Below the pieces are notes generated by a model that saw nothing but the letters and a program-made list of their open reading frames with translations, made no database searches and had not been told where the DNA came from. DNA of 38,295 nucleotides from Deltaproteobacteria bacterium (GTDB taxonomy: Bacteria; Desulfobacterota; Desulfobacteria; Desulfobacterales; Magnetomoraceae), in the NCBI GenBank assembly GCA_002753725.1, contig PEAL01000009.1, positions 1 through 38,295 on the forward strand. The letters run 5' to 3'. Position numbers and translations under genes: made by a program. Position 1 is the stretch's first letter; the number at the start of each line of letters is the position of its first letter. Positions 27,272 to 37,347 of this stretch are shown piece after piece.

Positions 27272-27369
27272 TAAAAGAAAATATCGTGTATGTATATCGT
27301 TTTGTTTTATTGGGACGCTAAACAGTCATCGCAAAAAAAATGCGAAGAAGATTGAAGATATTTCTAAAA

Positions 27370-28617
27370 TCACTGAACCTGATTTTGACATGGAACAACC
27401 TTGAATTCAACCCGTCGCTGTGTCGCATTTTTCATTGTTTGATACTGACGATCTAAAGGAACAGACGACCCCATTGCCTTGATTCGCATTTGATAATGTC
27501 TTAATCCCTCACTCAAAAAATATGCCTTAACCGATTGCGCTCGCTTTTGAGATATCTCAAAATTCTCCTGATCTGTTCCTGAAATATCGGTGTGGCCTTG
27601 AATTTCTAAGCATATATTATCTTTTCCTAAAATATTGACCACCAAAGCAAGACTTTTTTCCTGCTCGCGTGTTAGATGAATCTGGTTCTTCTTATAAAAC
27701 ACTACCGGTAATTTCCAACATCCTTTTGAATCAACTGGAGCATTTTCAGGGGTTTTTCGACACATATCCAAACCATCATAAATACCATCAGCATCAGAAT
27801 CTTTTGGACAGCCCCATTCATCAACCAGGGCCCCGGATAATGTGTTTAAACACTTATCCTTAAAATCCTTAACGCCATCAGCATCTTGGTCCTTGACAGG
27901 GGTTAAAAAAAACTGTTGAGTAAAATCTTTAAGACCATTGTACGACAATAACTTTTCCGCATGATACCATTGCACACATTCGTTCAAATTTTCGTATGCC
28001 TTTGATAATTCTACCGCTCGTTCTTTAGTTCCTGCAACAATATTACCCATATGGATTCGGTTGGCATAGTGATCACAAAGCCTGCGCAAGGCTGTATCAA
28101 TCAACAAAAAATCTGTATCCCAATCACTGATAACAATCAATCCCAACGGACCCTCAAGATGTGTAAAATCATTTTTAACCTCTAAAATCGCTGATGCCAG
28201 AGGACTTTCACCCCCCGGATGAATCTTTTTTAAATGCTTGATATGCAATCGTGAGGGATCAAAAGGAGAGACATTGAACAGTTGTTTGGAATTTTCACAA
28301 AAATGACACGCCCCGGTTCCAATGACTCTAAACCCTGTTGGCACACGAATGGCTGTCAGGGATTGATTTAATTGATGTAAAGCCATGATCGCTGTTTGAA
28401 ATTTTTCCTTTCCCAGATATGGTGTGGTCATTGAAATGGAAGCATCCAACAGAATGATCAGGTGATCCACTTTGGCTCTGTGGGTTTGCATGTGAAGTTC
28501 ATCTTTAAAATTATAAGGATCAAAAAGACTTGGGGTCAATACGCATCCGACACTTCCAACAAGCAGGCAAACCAGGGCAAGGATTATTTTAATGGGTAAA
28601 AAAAAACGAGTATTCAT
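27370..28617 (-). CDS. VWA domain - thrombospondin type 3 repeat - OmpA domain lipoprotein
   Basis: The start at 28617 is preferred over 28629 because GAAGG lies 5 bases before it; this gives 415 residues. A signal peptide ends at GSVGC (Cys25, probable lipidation). A von Willebrand A-like domain (about 48-240) has the metal site DASIS (Asp58, Ser60, Ser62). Two calcium-binding thrombospondin type 3-like repeats follow (DQDADGVKDFKDKC, DSDADGIYDGLDMC). The C-terminal OmpA-like domain (about 300-410) carries EIQGHTDISGTDQENFEISQ and RRVEF and should bind peptidoglycan. The protein probably tethers the outer membrane to the wall while presenting an adhesive or scaffolding VWA domain. It converges on the cytochrome operon with 98 bases between stops. 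Confidence 0.9.
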   Translation of the reverse strand: MNTRFFLPIKIILALVCLLVGSVGCVLTPSLFDPYNFKDELHMQTHRAKVDHLIILLDASISMTTPYLGKEKFQTAIMALHQLNQSLTAIRVPTGFRVIGTGACHFCENSKQLFNVSPFDPSRLHIKHLKKIHPGGESPLASAILEVKNDFTHLEGPLGLIVISDWDTDFLLIDTALRRLCDHYANRIHMGNIVAGTKERAVELSKAYENLNECVQWYHAEKLLSYNGLKDFTQQFFLTPVKDQDADGVKDFKDKCLNTLSGALVDEWGCPKDSDADGIYDGLDMCRKTPENAPVDSKGCWKLPVVFYKKNQIHLTREQEKSLALVVNILGKDNICLEIQGHTDISGTDQENFEISQKRAQSVKAYFLSEGLRHYQMRIKAMGSSVPLDRQYQTMKNATQRRVEFKVVPCQNQVQ

Positions 28618-28716
28618 GGTAACCTTCATTTTTCTTTTGTTTATAGTAGGTTAAAAAAATATCTTGCTATATCACACTATTTATGATGATTGTACAAAGT
28701 TTTAGTGCTTTTACTG

Positions 28717-28907
28717 TAAGTTCCCCATTTAGATTGGAGTCCCAAAGCTTTAGCTTTGGGAGCTACAGAAAAACAACGCATTGAAAATCTAAGGAACTTC
28801 CAAAGCTAAAGCTTTAGGACTCCACTATTCATCGAAAGCTAAAGCTTTAGGACTCCACTATTTATCGAATTAAGGATCGTGTCTCCGAAATTAAAATGGG
28901 GAACTTA
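28717..28907. repeat. Palindromic dispersed repeat element, copy 1
   Basis: The ends are inverted copies of each other (28717-28734 with 28890-28907, about 15 of 18 matching, around GTTCCCCAT). Inside is GGAGTCCCAAAGCTTTAGCT and two inverted copies of AAAGCTAAAGCTTTAGGACT in tandem (33-bp period, from 28802 and 28835). The same core recurs at 33985-34150. Confidence 0.8.
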
Positions 28908-29002
28908 TTTTTCGAGCATTCCTAAGAATCACAGCATTTTATGGTACAGAGGAAAAGATAGCACCAATAAATATTTATATAAGCAATAAATTGCATAACA
29001 TG

Positions 29003-29030
29003 CAAGGAGAATATCACAAGGAGAATAGAA
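29003..29030 (+). promoter_or_regulatory. Tandemly duplicated ribosome binding site of icmF
   Basis: CAAGGAGAATA occurs at 29003-29013 and again at 29017-29027. Only the second GGAG is spaced normally from ATG 29031; the first is a 14-bp duplication of it. Confidence 0.75.
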
Positions 29031-32000
29031 ATGAGTCAACCAGACATCTACAAGGCCAGTCATCCCATCCGTGTCGTCACGGCAACCTCATTGTTTGATG
29101 GTCATGATGCTTCAATCAATATCATGCGTCGAATGCTTCAAGACAGTGGTGTTGAGGTCATCCATCTGGGCCACAACCGATCTGTGGCTGAAATTGTCAA
29201 TGCGGCCATTGAGGAGGACGTTCAAGGTATTGCTGTTTCATCGTATCAAGGGGGACATACAGAATTTTTTCAATATATGATTGATTTGCTCAAAGAACAC
29301 GGCGCAGAAGCCATCCGTGTTTTTGGTGGTGGCGGTGGTGTGATTGTTCCCGAAGAAATTCAATTGTTGGAACGGTATGGCGTGTGCAAAATATATTCTC
29401 CTGAAGATGGCGCTCGCATGGGCTTACAGGGAATTATTAATGATATGATTCAGCGAATGGATTTTTCCAGCACAACGGATTTTAAACTGGATGCCATTGA
29501 TTGGTCACAGTTCAATGCTAACAATCATTCATTGATTGCAAAACTGATTTCATACGTTGAACAGCACAAAACAGACGATGACCCTGATGGTCAGGCTATT
29601 CGACAGTTATTGAAAAAACATGCACATCAGCTTTTACCACCGGTGATTGGCGTAACTGGAACAGGTGGCGCGGGTAAATCTTCTCTTGTGGATGAACTTA
29701 TTCTCAGGTTTTTAAGGGATGAACCCGATGTCAACATCGCCATTGTGTGTTGTGATCCCTCCCGACGAAAAACCGGTGGTTCATTACTGGGTGACCGGAT
29801 TCGTATGAATGCCATTATGAATGATCGTATTTATATGCGTTCTCTGGCCACACGAGCATCTCGCACGGAATTATCCGATGCCATCAACGATAGTCTGTTC
29901 ATTTTAAAAGCAGCAGGATTTGATCTCATCATTGCTGAAACAGCCGGTATTGGTCAGGGGGATGCTGGAATTGTTGATTGGGTTGATTTTTCCATCTATG
30001 TCATGACCAGCGAATTTGGCTCTGCATCACAGCTTGAAAAGATTGACATGCTCGATTATGCCGATATGGTGGTGGTGAATAAATTTGAAAAACAAGGCAG
30101 CGAGGATGCTTTAAGGGATGTTCGTAAGCAAGTTCAACGAAATCGTAAACAATTTGACCAGTCTCCTGAATCCATGCCAGTGTTCGGGGCCATTGCATCA
30201 AAATTCAATGATGATGGCGTGACATCCGTGTATGCGCATATTAAAAAGCAGCTTCAATCCAAATTTCAGACCATTACTTGGGCATCTTTACATCTGGATG
30301 ATTCAATTAAGACATCCAGTGCCAAATCGATCATCATTCCTCCAGAGCGAACCCGTTACCTGTCTGAAATTTCAGATACCATCCGCACCTATCACCTTAA
30401 AACCCAGGAACAAGCCGATTTTTTACGCGCCTGCCAGCATCTTCAAGTATCAGCGGAACTGATCCATCACTCTCAGAATCCGGATATCACCCATCAGGAT
30501 GTGGTGAAACAGTTAAAAAAAGAGCAGGAACATTACACCCGGTTACTTTCTCCGGAAACCATGAACTTGATCACAGAATGGCCGAAAATTCAGGATGCAT
30601 ACTCAGGAGATCACTTTGTCTATAAGGTAAGGGATCGAGAATTCAAAGTGCCGCTTTACACGGAGTCCTTATCCCATCAAAACATTCCCAAAGTGGTTTT
30701 ACCAAAATTCAAGGATGATGGTGAAATTTTTCGATGGTTGCGCGAAGAAAGTCTTCCAGGGCAATTTCCATATACTGCCGGTGTCTTTCCATTCAAACGC
30801 ACCGATGAAGACCCCACGCGAATGTTCGCTGGCGAGGGTGGGCCGCACCGAACCAATAAACGCTTTAAATTATTGTCTGCGGATTCTTCGGGCAAACGTC
30901 TGTCCACAGCCTTTGATTCCGCAACATTGTATGGCTATGATCCTGACATTCGACCGGATATTTATGGAAAAATTGGTACTTCAGGTGTCAGTATCTGCAC
31001 CCTGGATGATATGAAAATTCTATACAGTGGTTTTGACCTGTGTGCGCCCAGTACATCGGTGTCAATGACCATCAATGGCCCGGCCCCTATTATTCTGGCC
31101 ATGTTTTTCAATACAGCCATTGATCAACAGGTGGATGCCTATGAACATCAGCATGGAAAAGCCCCGAATCAAGAGACCTATAAAACCATCAAAAAAGATG
31201 TTTTATCCAATATTCGGGGGACGGTTCAGGCAGATATTTTAAAAGAAGACCAGGGACAGAACACCTGTATTTTTTCCATTGAATTTGCATTAAGAATGAT
31301 GGGCGATATTCAAGCGTATTTTACAGAAAATCTTGTAAAAAACTTTTATTCTGTCTCTATCTCCGGCTATCATATTGCCGAGGCTGGCGCAAATCCCATC
31401 AGCCAACTGGCCTTTACTCTGGCCAATGGCTTTACTTATGTTGAATATTACCTGTCTCGCGGCATGAATATCGATACCTTTGGCCCCAATTTATCCTTTT
31501 TCTTTTCAAACGGGATGGATCCAGAATACAATGTTATCGGTCGTGTGGCCCGTCGGATTTGGGCCATTACCATGCGTGAAAAATATGGCGCATCAGAACG
31601 CGCTCAAAAGCTCAAATATCATATTCAAACATCTGGACGATCATTGCACAGCCAGGATATTCAGTTCAATGATATTCGAACAACCCTTCAAGCCTTGTGT
31701 GCGGTATATGATAATTGCAACAGTCTTCACACCAATGCCTTTGATGAAGCTGTGACCACTCCTTCTGAAGAATCTGTCCGAAGGGCTTTAGCCATTCAAT
31801 TAATTATCAATCGAGAATGGGGACTGGCCAGAAATGAAAATGTTCAGCAAGGCAGCTTTATCATTGAAGAATTGACACGACTTGTAGAAGAAGCCGTTCT
31901 GTTTGAGTTTGATCAAATCACACGAAGGGGCGGGGTGTTGGGGGCAATGGAAACCGGATATCAACGCAGTAAAATTCAAGAGGAATCCATTTATTATGAA

Positions 32001-32321
32001 ACCCGAAAACACACGGGTGATTTGCCCATTATTGGCGTTAATACATTTAGGGATCCAAATACCTCTGATGAAAATATGATCTGCGAACTTGAATTGGCAC
32101 GGGCAACCGAAGATGAAAAGCAGTCCCAATTGAAACGATTGGAAGCATTTCAGCAGAAACATGCAGATAAAGCCCCAGAAGCCCTGCAAAAACTTCAAAA
32201 GGTTGCCATATCAGGCGACAATATTTTTGATGAATTATTAAACACTGTTCAATATTGCAGTCTTGGCCAGATAACCAAAGCCTTGTATGATATTGGTGGG
32301 CAATATCGAAGGAATATGTAA
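29031..32321 (+). CDS. icmF: Fused isobutyryl-CoA mutase (IcmF), adenosylcobalamin dependent
   Basis: 1096 residues, the normal IcmF length. Domains in order: B12-binding (about 15-145; [13 protein letters not shown] with the cobalt-ligating His, and [11 protein letters not shown]); MeaB-like GTPase chaperone (about 200-420; Walker [25 protein letters not shown]); and the mutase TIM-barrel catalytic domain (about 540-1096; [38 protein letters not shown]). It interconverts isobutyryl-CoA and n-butyryl-CoA by radical carbon-skeleton rearrangement, and the built-in GTPase loads and protects the cofactor. The Phe of GVFPFKR stands where methylmalonyl-CoA mutases have Tyr, favouring a non-carboxylated substrate; related branched acyl-CoAs remain possible. 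The gene stands alone between repeat elements, with a radical SAM gene downstream. Confidence 0.95.
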   Translation: MSQPDIYKASHPIRVVTATSLFDGHDASINIMRRMLQDSGVEVIHLGHNRSVAEIVNAAIEEDVQGIAVSSYQGGHTEFFQYMIDLLKEHGAEAIRVFGGGGGVIVPEEIQLLERYGVCKIYSPEDGARMGLQGIINDMIQRMDFSSTTDFKLDAIDWSQFNANNHSLIAKLISYVEQHKTDDDPDGQAIRQLLKKHAHQLLPPVIGVTGTGGAGKSSLVDELILRFLRDEPDVNIAIVCCDPSRRKTGGSLLGDRIRMNAIMNDRIYMRSLATRASRTELSDAINDSLFILKAAGFDLIIAETAGIGQGDAGIVDWVDFSIYVMTSEFGSASQLEKIDMLDYADMVVVNKFEKQGSEDALRDVRKQVQRNRKQFDQSPESMPVFGAIASKFNDDGVTSVYAHIKKQLQSKFQTITWASLHLDDSIKTSSAKSIIIPPERTRYLSEISDTIRTYHLKTQEQADFLRACQHLQVSAELIHHSQNPDITHQDVVKQLKKEQEHYTRLLSPETMNLITEWPKIQDAYSGDHFVYKVRDREFKVPLYTESLSHQNIPKVVLPKFKDDGEIFRWLREESLPGQFPYTAGVFPFKRTDEDPTRMFAGEGGPHRTNKRFKLLSADSSGKRLSTAFDSATLYGYDPDIRPDIYGKIGTSGVSICTLDDMKILYSGFDLCAPSTSVSMTINGPAPIILAMFFNTAIDQQVDAYEHQHGKAPNQETYKTIKKDVLSNIRGTVQADILKEDQGQNTCIFSIEFALRMMGDIQAYFTENLVKNFYSVSISGYHIAEAGANPISQLAFTLANGFTYVEYYLSRGMNIDTFGPNLSFFFSNGMDPEYNVIGRVARRIWAITMREKYGASERAQKLKYHIQTSGRSLHSQDIQFNDIRTTLQALCAVYDNCNSLHTNAFDEAVTTPSEESVRRALAIQLIINREWGLARNENVQQGSFIIEELTRLVEEAVLFEFDQITRRGGVLGAMETGYQRSKIQEESIYYETRKHTGDLPIIGVNTFRDPNTSDENMICELELARATEDEKQSQLKRLEAFQQKHADKAPEALQKLQKVAISGDNIFDELLNTVQYCSLGQITKALYDIGGQYRRNM

Positions 32322-32345
32322 TAAAAAAAGACTACTATTTAATTT

Positions 32346-32409
32346 GAGTGTAACCAAAATTGCCGGTGAAAAAGAATGAACTTTTGTTTCGGTAATCTTG
32401 GTTACACTC
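32346..32409. terminator. Stem-loop after icmF
   Basis: GAGTGTAACCAAAATTGCCG at 32346-32365 pairs with 32390-32409 (18 of 20), loop 24 bases, 25 bases past the icmF stop. It lacks a T-run, so it could be a small mobile repeat as easily as a terminator. Confidence 0.5.
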
Positions 32410-32506
32410 ATTTAATTTACGTTGTTTGTCATCGGTATATCATAGGGATCATACAGGATGTCACACAATTGAATGTACTTTCTTTTTTTTTATGAAAGGA
32501 TGATTC

Positions 32507-33985
32507 ATGAAAATAGCACTTGTTATCCCTAAAAATGGTGCTGAGAACGAAAGAAGCTTTTATGATTATTCATTCCACGCTTCTTTCCTGCTCAGTCGAA
32601 AATACATATCTTACCTGTTGGCCATTCCAACACTCACAGCCTTAACGCCAAAAGAACATGACATCGTTGTCCTGGATGAAAACATTGAAGATATTGACTA
32701 TTCTATTGATGTCGATCTGGTTGGTATCAGTGTCAGAACAATGTTTGCCATGCGTGCATACAAAATATCTGAAAAATTTAGACAAAGGGGCATAAAAACG
32801 GTTCTTGGGGGGATCCATCCATCCATGTGTCCGGATGAAGCTATTTTGCATTGTGATGCCGTGGTTGTTGGTGAGGCTGAAAATATTTGGGCCACAGTGA
32901 TTGATGATGCTCAAAAAGGACAGCTTAAACCACAATACAAAGCAGAAGGCTTTGCCGATTTAAAAGCTGCGCCCGTTTCTGACCGCAGTTTTTTATCAAA
33001 AACACAGTATCTTTCGGATATTGTTCAAACCGCAAAAGGATGCCCCTTTCATTGTGAATTCTGCTCGGTACATGCGTTTGATGGACAAAAAATCAGAACC
33101 AAAACCGTTGAACAGGTGATCCAGGAAATTGAAGCCATCAATCGCTCAACAGAGACCTTCAAAAAGAAAAAAGCCATCTTTTTTGCAGATGATAATATTC
33201 TTTCGAAAAAATCCTTTGCCATTGAACTGTTTGAAGCCCTCAAGTCCCAAAATATTAATTGGATGTGTCAGGCATCCATCAATATTTCTCGCGAAGATGA
33301 TTTCCTGGCGCTCATGCGTGACAGTGGGTGCGGGGCTATTTTTATTGGCTTTGAATCCATTTCCGATAAAAATTTATCAGCTATGGATAAACCCATCAAT
33401 CGAAAATACGACTTTGCAGAAGCCATTCATAAAATCCAATCTTATGGCATGCTGGTTCATAGTTCATTTATTGTGGGATATGAATTTGATACTCCCGAAT
33501 CATTTGATGAACTTATTGATTTTATAGAAAATACAAATTTATTAATCCCCTTGGTTAACATTTTAACTCCCTTTCCAGGCACTCAACTGTTCAAACGTTT
33601 TGAAAAAGAAGGACGTATTTTGACCAAAGATTGGCAATTATACGATACCAAACATGTTGTTTTTCAACCCTCCAATTTATCAACCGAGCAGCTGTTAGAG
33701 GGATACAAAAAGGTTGTCAAAAAAGTGTATTCGTTTGATGCCATCCTTAGAAAACTAAACCATTACTGGGATATTGATTTCTGGAAACGTCAGAATGACA
33801 GTGATCCAGTACAATTGAAATACCGCCTACTTTTTGCCATTCGATTGCTCACATTTTTAGCATCAACCAATTTTAAACGATCTGCATTTATTATCAAATT
33901 ATTGCCGCATGTCTTTCGACCGCGTGTTCGGATATCAACAATTCTTGCGCTCATGGGGTATAATGATTTTGCGGAATCCCTATAA
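32507..33985 (+). CDS. B12-binding-domain-type radical SAM protein
   Basis: 492 residues. The N-terminal part (about 1-145) looks like a cobalamin-binding Rossmann domain (VDLVGISVRTMFAMRAYKIS, TVLGGIHPSMCPDEA, VVGEAENIW) without an obvious cobalt-ligating DxHxxG. The radical SAM core has the iron-sulfur triad Cys179, Cys183, Cys186 (GCPFHCEFCS), then FFADDNI and a GFES segment; the C-terminal part resembles the DUF4070-type region of HpnP/HpnR-like hopanoid methylases and relatives. Such enzymes commonly methylate unactivated carbons or modify lipids or tetrapyrroles. The substrate is unknown and no hopanoid genes are nearby. AAAGGATGA precedes ATG. The stop is followed immediately by a palindromic repeat. 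Confidence 0.88.
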   Translation: MKIALVIPKNGAENERSFYDYSFHASFLLSRKYISYLLAIPTLTALTPKEHDIVVLDENIEDIDYSIDVDLVGISVRTMFAMRAYKISEKFRQRGIKTVLGGIHPSMCPDEAILHCDAVVVGEAENIWATVIDDAQKGQLKPQYKAEGFADLKAAPVSDRSFLSKTQYLSDIVQTAKGCPFHCEFCSVHAFDGQKIRTKTVEQVIQEIEAINRSTETFKKKKAIFFADDNILSKKSFAIELFEALKSQNINWMCQASINISREDDFLALMRDSGCGAIFIGFESISDKNLSAMDKPINRKYDFAEAIHKIQSYGMLVHSSFIVGYEFDTPESFDELIDFIENTNLLIPLVNILTPFPGTQLFKRFEKEGRILTKDWQLYDTKHVVFQPSNLSTEQLLEGYKKVVKKVYSFDAILRKLNHYWDIDFWKRQNDSDPVQLKYRLLFAIRLLTFLASTNFKRSAFIIKLLPHVFRPRVRISTILALMGYNDFAESL

Positions 33986-34150
33986 GGAATCACAATTAAA
34001 TAACATTCCCTTGGGTGGAGTCCCAAAGCTTTAGCTTTGGAACTTACAGAAAAGTTATTTAATCGTGATTCCTAAGTAACTCCCAAAGCTAAAGCTTTGG
34101 GACTCCACCCAAGGGACTTCAAATGGGAACGTTATTTAATCGTGATTCCT
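33985..34150. repeat. Palindromic dispersed repeat element, copy 2, between convergent genes
   Basis: Arms 34007-34042 and 34081-34116 are inverted copies matching at 35 of 36 positions (TCCCTTGGGTGGAGTCCCAA...). Outside them, AGGAATCACAATTAAATAAC at 33985-34004 is inverted at 34131-34150, with a further direct copy of that end at 34054-34073. It shares the CCCAAAGCTTTAGCTTTGG core with copy 1. It begins on the stop codon of the radical SAM gene and may also terminate transcription. Confidence 0.85.
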
Positions 34151-34216
34151 AAACGACACGGAGAGAAATTGTGTTATTGAGCAGTTGTGTTAAGGAAACA
34201 ACAGATGGCACGACCG

Positions 34217-36331
34217 TCAGATTTCCTTGTTGATGACATTAAACGTCGTTTCCATAACTTCAAATATCTCATTCAAAGGAATGGGCGAGCCTTTTCCCTG
34301 GCAAATGGCTGAGACAAATTCTGTCATCTCAGCCGCATGGCCTTTATCCTGGCGGTTCGGAAAAAAAGATTTAATCTTTGGCGGGCCATAACATTTCAAG
34401 CCTTTAAAATTATCCAGTTGGATGATATTTCCTTCTGTAAATATTTCCAATCGTTCTTTGGGAAAGCGGCGATGGCCATTGGCAAAATAGTGAATGGTTC
34501 CCATGCATCCATTTTCAAAAGTCATTTGAATGGTAACTGTATCGTTGGTTTCATTGGGTATGGCTGTTGAATGGATACTTGCAATGGGACTTTGTGAAAT
34601 ATATCGCAGCAAATCGATAAAGTGACAGGCTTCTCCTATAATACGGCCCCCGCCAATGCGAATATCTTGCGCCCAGTGATCTTTGGGAATGTTACCGGCA
34701 TTGACAGTCATGATCATGCAAAGGGGCGTTGATAGGGTTTTACGAAAATGCATGATTTTTTGAATAAAGGGTGCAAAACGACGGTTAAATCCCACCATCA
34801 AGACTGGCGCATCAGACGATAATTCTTTGATTTTATTTCTAATATCATAAAGTTCTTCACGCGTCAGACACAGTGGTTTTTCAACAAACACATGTTTGCC
34901 TGAATCCAATGCCCGCATAACCAGGTTTGCATGGCTATTATGTCGAGTTGTTATGACAACAGTTGTGATTTCAGAATCGGAAAAAATATCTTCAAGGTCT
35001 GTTGTTGACTGTTCAAAATGAAATTTTTGAGCAAGATAGGTGCCACTAACACCATTTTTTGAAGCAATGGTTTTTAATCGGGCTGATGTTTTTTGCAGTG
35101 CCGGGAGCAGTGTCTGGGCAGAAAAATTGCCAGCACCGATCATTCCAATTGTTGCAGGAGAAGCCTTTTGTGAGGTATTCACTGTCAAACAGGATTTAAG
35201 TTTTTGATTCTGTATTGTCTCATTTGCATATTCCAGAATAATTCCCAAATATGTAGAGGATGAATCATAAATTAAATGATACGCATCCTGGGCTTTTTCA
35301 AAGGGGAATCGGTGGCTGATCATTGATTTTACCGAAACAAGACCTGAATCCATCAATTCCAGGACCGCTTCCATATTTCGTTGTGCTGTCCATCGAACAA
35401 AAGAAATGGGGTAATCCTGTCCCTCATTCTCATAGGATACATCATATCGTCCTGGGCCATAAGCGCATGAAACCTGAAATGTCAGTTCTTTGTCATAAAA
35501 TAGATTCCGATCCAAATTCAACCCCGAAGCACCCACCAGGACAATTCGGCCCCGTTTCCTGCACATTTTGGCCGCTTGAACAATCGGTGCATTGCTTTGT
35601 GTTGCAGCGGCAATCAACACGCCATCAATGCCACGATTGTTTGAAAAATGTAGTGTAGCGGGAATGGGATCAACATTATCACGCATGTGAATCACTGTGG
35701 CGCCGAATGATTCAGCCAATTCACATCGTTGAGGATCCATATCTAAGCCCATGACACGGCAACCATTGGCGCGCAATAATTGAACGGTCAGCAATCCAAT
35801 CAGGCCCAATCCAATGACCACAACAGATTCACCCAATGTCGGATTTAATAAGCGGATCCCCTGAAGCGCAATAGCCCCTGGAACAGCAAAGGCCGCAGTC
35901 ATATCATCAACCGAGTCAGGAATTCTGGCGCATAATCGATGCCCTACACAAACCATATCTGCATGATTCCCATTGCTGAGTACGCGATCACCACTTTTGA
36001 AATCCATAACATCACGTCCAGCAGCATGAACTTTCCCCACATTACAGTATCCCATTGCAATGGGTTGATTTAATTTATTTTGAACGGCATCAATGCTTGC
36101 CAATAATCCATCTGTTTGAATTTTTTCAATCACCTGACGGACTTTTTCAGGTTGTTGTCGTGCTTTTTGCAAATATCCCGCTCTGCCAAAATTGATGAGC
36201 ATCCGTTCAGTTCCTGCTGAAATCAAGCTACATTTGGTTTGAATGCGAACTTGAGTATCGCTAAATCCGGGTAATGGAATGTCCATTAATGTGACATGAC
36301 CGGTTTTGAAGCTATGCAATAATTGTTTCAT
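34217..36331 (-). CDS. Bi-domain oxidoreductase: zinc-alcohol-dehydrogenase-like plus Gfo/Idh/MocA
   Basis: 704 residues. The N-terminal half (about 1-365) is a medium-chain dehydrogenase/zinc-ADH-like domain with CSLISAGTER, MGYCNVGKV, FKSGDRVL and NAD-binding GLGLIG (174-179). The C-terminal half (about 392-704) is a Gfo/Idh/MocA domain with GMIGAGNFS, then TTRHNSHANL and the family EKPLCL motif. Such fusions are usually seen in polysaccharide or nucleotide-sugar gene sets, where they oxidise or epimerise sugars using NAD. No glycosyltransferases are nearby here; instead it lies 98 bases downstream of the BKACE gene on the same strand. GAGGAG upstream supports ATG 36331. Substrate unknown. 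Confidence 0.9.
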   Translation of the reverse strand: MKQLLHSFKTGHVTLMDIPLPGFSDTQVRIQTKCSLISAGTERMLINFGRAGYLQKARQQPEKVRQVIEKIQTDGLLASIDAVQNKLNQPIAMGYCNVGKVHAAGRDVMDFKSGDRVLSNGNHADMVCVGHRLCARIPDSVDDMTAAFAVPGAIALQGIRLLNPTLGESVVVIGLGLIGLLTVQLLRANGCRVMGLDMDPQRCELAESFGATVIHMRDNVDPIPATLHFSNNRGIDGVLIAAATQSNAPIVQAAKMCRKRGRIVLVGASGLNLDRNLFYDKELTFQVSCAYGPGRYDVSYENEGQDYPISFVRWTAQRNMEAVLELMDSGLVSVKSMISHRFPFEKAQDAYHLIYDSSSTYLGIILEYANETIQNQKLKSCLTVNTSQKASPATIGMIGAGNFSAQTLLPALQKTSARLKTIASKNGVSGTYLAQKFHFEQSTTDLEDIFSDSEITTVVITTRHNSHANLVMRALDSGKHVFVEKPLCLTREELYDIRNKIKELSSDAPVLMVGFNRRFAPFIQKIMHFRKTLSTPLCMIMTVNAGNIPKDHWAQDIRIGGGRIIGEACHFIDLLRYISQSPIASIHSTAIPNETNDTVTIQMTFENGCMGTIHYFANGHRRFPKERLEIFTEGNIIQLDNFKGLKCYGPPKIKSFFPNRQDKGHAAEMTEFVSAICQGKGSPIPLNEIFEVMETTFNVINKEI

Positions 36332-36429
36332 TCTCTGTTATCTCCTCTAAACGTTCATTCAGGGACAGGGATATGGCTCACTTGCCTCACCACGTTCCTT
36401 TGTGATCAGCGTATTTTCTAACTTGATGA

Positions 36430-37335
36430 TCAAGTGATACACAAAATTTGCCGAGCTTCTTCTGATGATGCAATATCTCGATTAAGCATACCGGCCAGAT
36501 CCACAATTTTTTGGACAAGCTCAGCATTACTTTTAGCCAACACACCTTTTTTTAAATAAATATTATCTTCCAACCCCACCCGGACATGACCGCCCATATG
36601 AATGGCCATTGTCGAAAGGTTAATCTCTGATGCTCCCACGCCAATCACCGACCATGTAAAATTATTTTTACCAAACAAGACATTGGCTTTGGTGAGCAGA
36701 AACGTTAGATCTTCAGGATTCCCACGAATACCGCCTAAAACGCCCATCACAAACTGAAGATGAAAGGGGGGTGAGAGAAAACCTTTGCTGACAATATGAT
36801 CCAGATTGTAAAGATGTCCCACATCATAGATTTCAAGTTCCGGTCGGGTATGGGTTTTTTGAATAATTCCGCAAAGGTATTCAAAATCTTTAAATGTGTT
36901 TTTAAAAATAAAATCTTTGCTTTTTTCTAGATATTCTTTTTCCCAGGAATATTTAAACGTTTGAATTCCCGGAAGCGCTGTATGAAGTGCAAAATTAATG
37001 GACCCCAAATTGAATGAACACATTTCAGGTACAAGCATTGGAATAACAGCCGTTCGTTCTTCAATGGTCATAAGGGTGGAACCGCCTGTGGTAATACAGA
37101 TAATCACATTGGATCGTTCTCGAATCCGATGAACAATTTCTTCAAATAAAGCCGGATCCGATGAAGGAAACCCATCTTCAGGTCGTCTGGCGTGGATATG
37201 CGCAATTGCAGCACCTGTCTTCGCTGCATCAATTGCGGAATCAGCAATTTCTTTGGGTGTGATGGGTAAATAGGGGGTCAATGAGGGTACTGTCGCAGCA
37301 CCAGTGATTGCAGCAGTGATAATCAATTTTTCCAT
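36430..37335 (-). CDS. BKACE-family beta-keto acid cleavage enzyme (DUF849, Kce-like)
   Basis: 301 residues. The zinc-binding HxH is His46-x-His48 (IAHIHARRPEDG) and a matching Glu256 lies in HVRVGLEDNIYL; GGST and SFNLGSINF segments are also typical. Family enzymes condense a beta-keto acid with acetyl-CoA and split it to acetoacetate and a new CoA ester; the founding member cleaves 3-keto-5-aminohexanoate in lysine fermentation. About 25 residues (around 118-150, FKYSWEKEYLEKSKDFIF) exceed the classic 275-residue form, as in a longer subfamily. The other lysine-fermentation genes are absent, so the substrate is open. GGAG sits before ATG, 12 bases after the cyclase-family gene, so the two are co-transcribed. 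Confidence 0.92.
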   Translation of the reverse strand: MEKLIITAAITGAATVPSLTPYLPITPKEIADSAIDAAKTGAAIAHIHARRPEDGFPSSDPALFEEIVHRIRERSNVIICITTGGSTLMTIEERTAVIPMLVPEMCSFNLGSINFALHTALPGIQTFKYSWEKEYLEKSKDFIFKNTFKDFEYLCGIIQKTHTRPELEIYDVGHLYNLDHIVSKGFLSPPFHLQFVMGVLGGIRGNPEDLTFLLTKANVLFGKNNFTWSVIGVGASEINLSTMAIHMGGHVRVGLEDNIYLKKGVLAKSNAELVQKIVDLAGMLNRDIASSEEARQILCIT

Positions 37336-37347
37336 TAAGATTCTCCT

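Larger units (their letters stand above)
28618..29030. other. Divergent intergenic region with palindromic repeat element
   Basis: About 410 bases between the VWA lipoprotein and icmF. About half is the repeat element 28717-28907; the rest is AT-rich and should contain the icmF promoter. No gene seen. Confidence 0.7.

Noticed and set aside
27329..27345. TCGCA-A7-TGCGA hairpin as a terminator between the cytochrome and VWA genes
   Set aside because: The stem is only 5 bp with no T-run; too weak to call.
28300..28325. CHFC in the VWA protein as a haem or metal site
   Set aside because: The order is not CxxCH and there is no second motif nearby.
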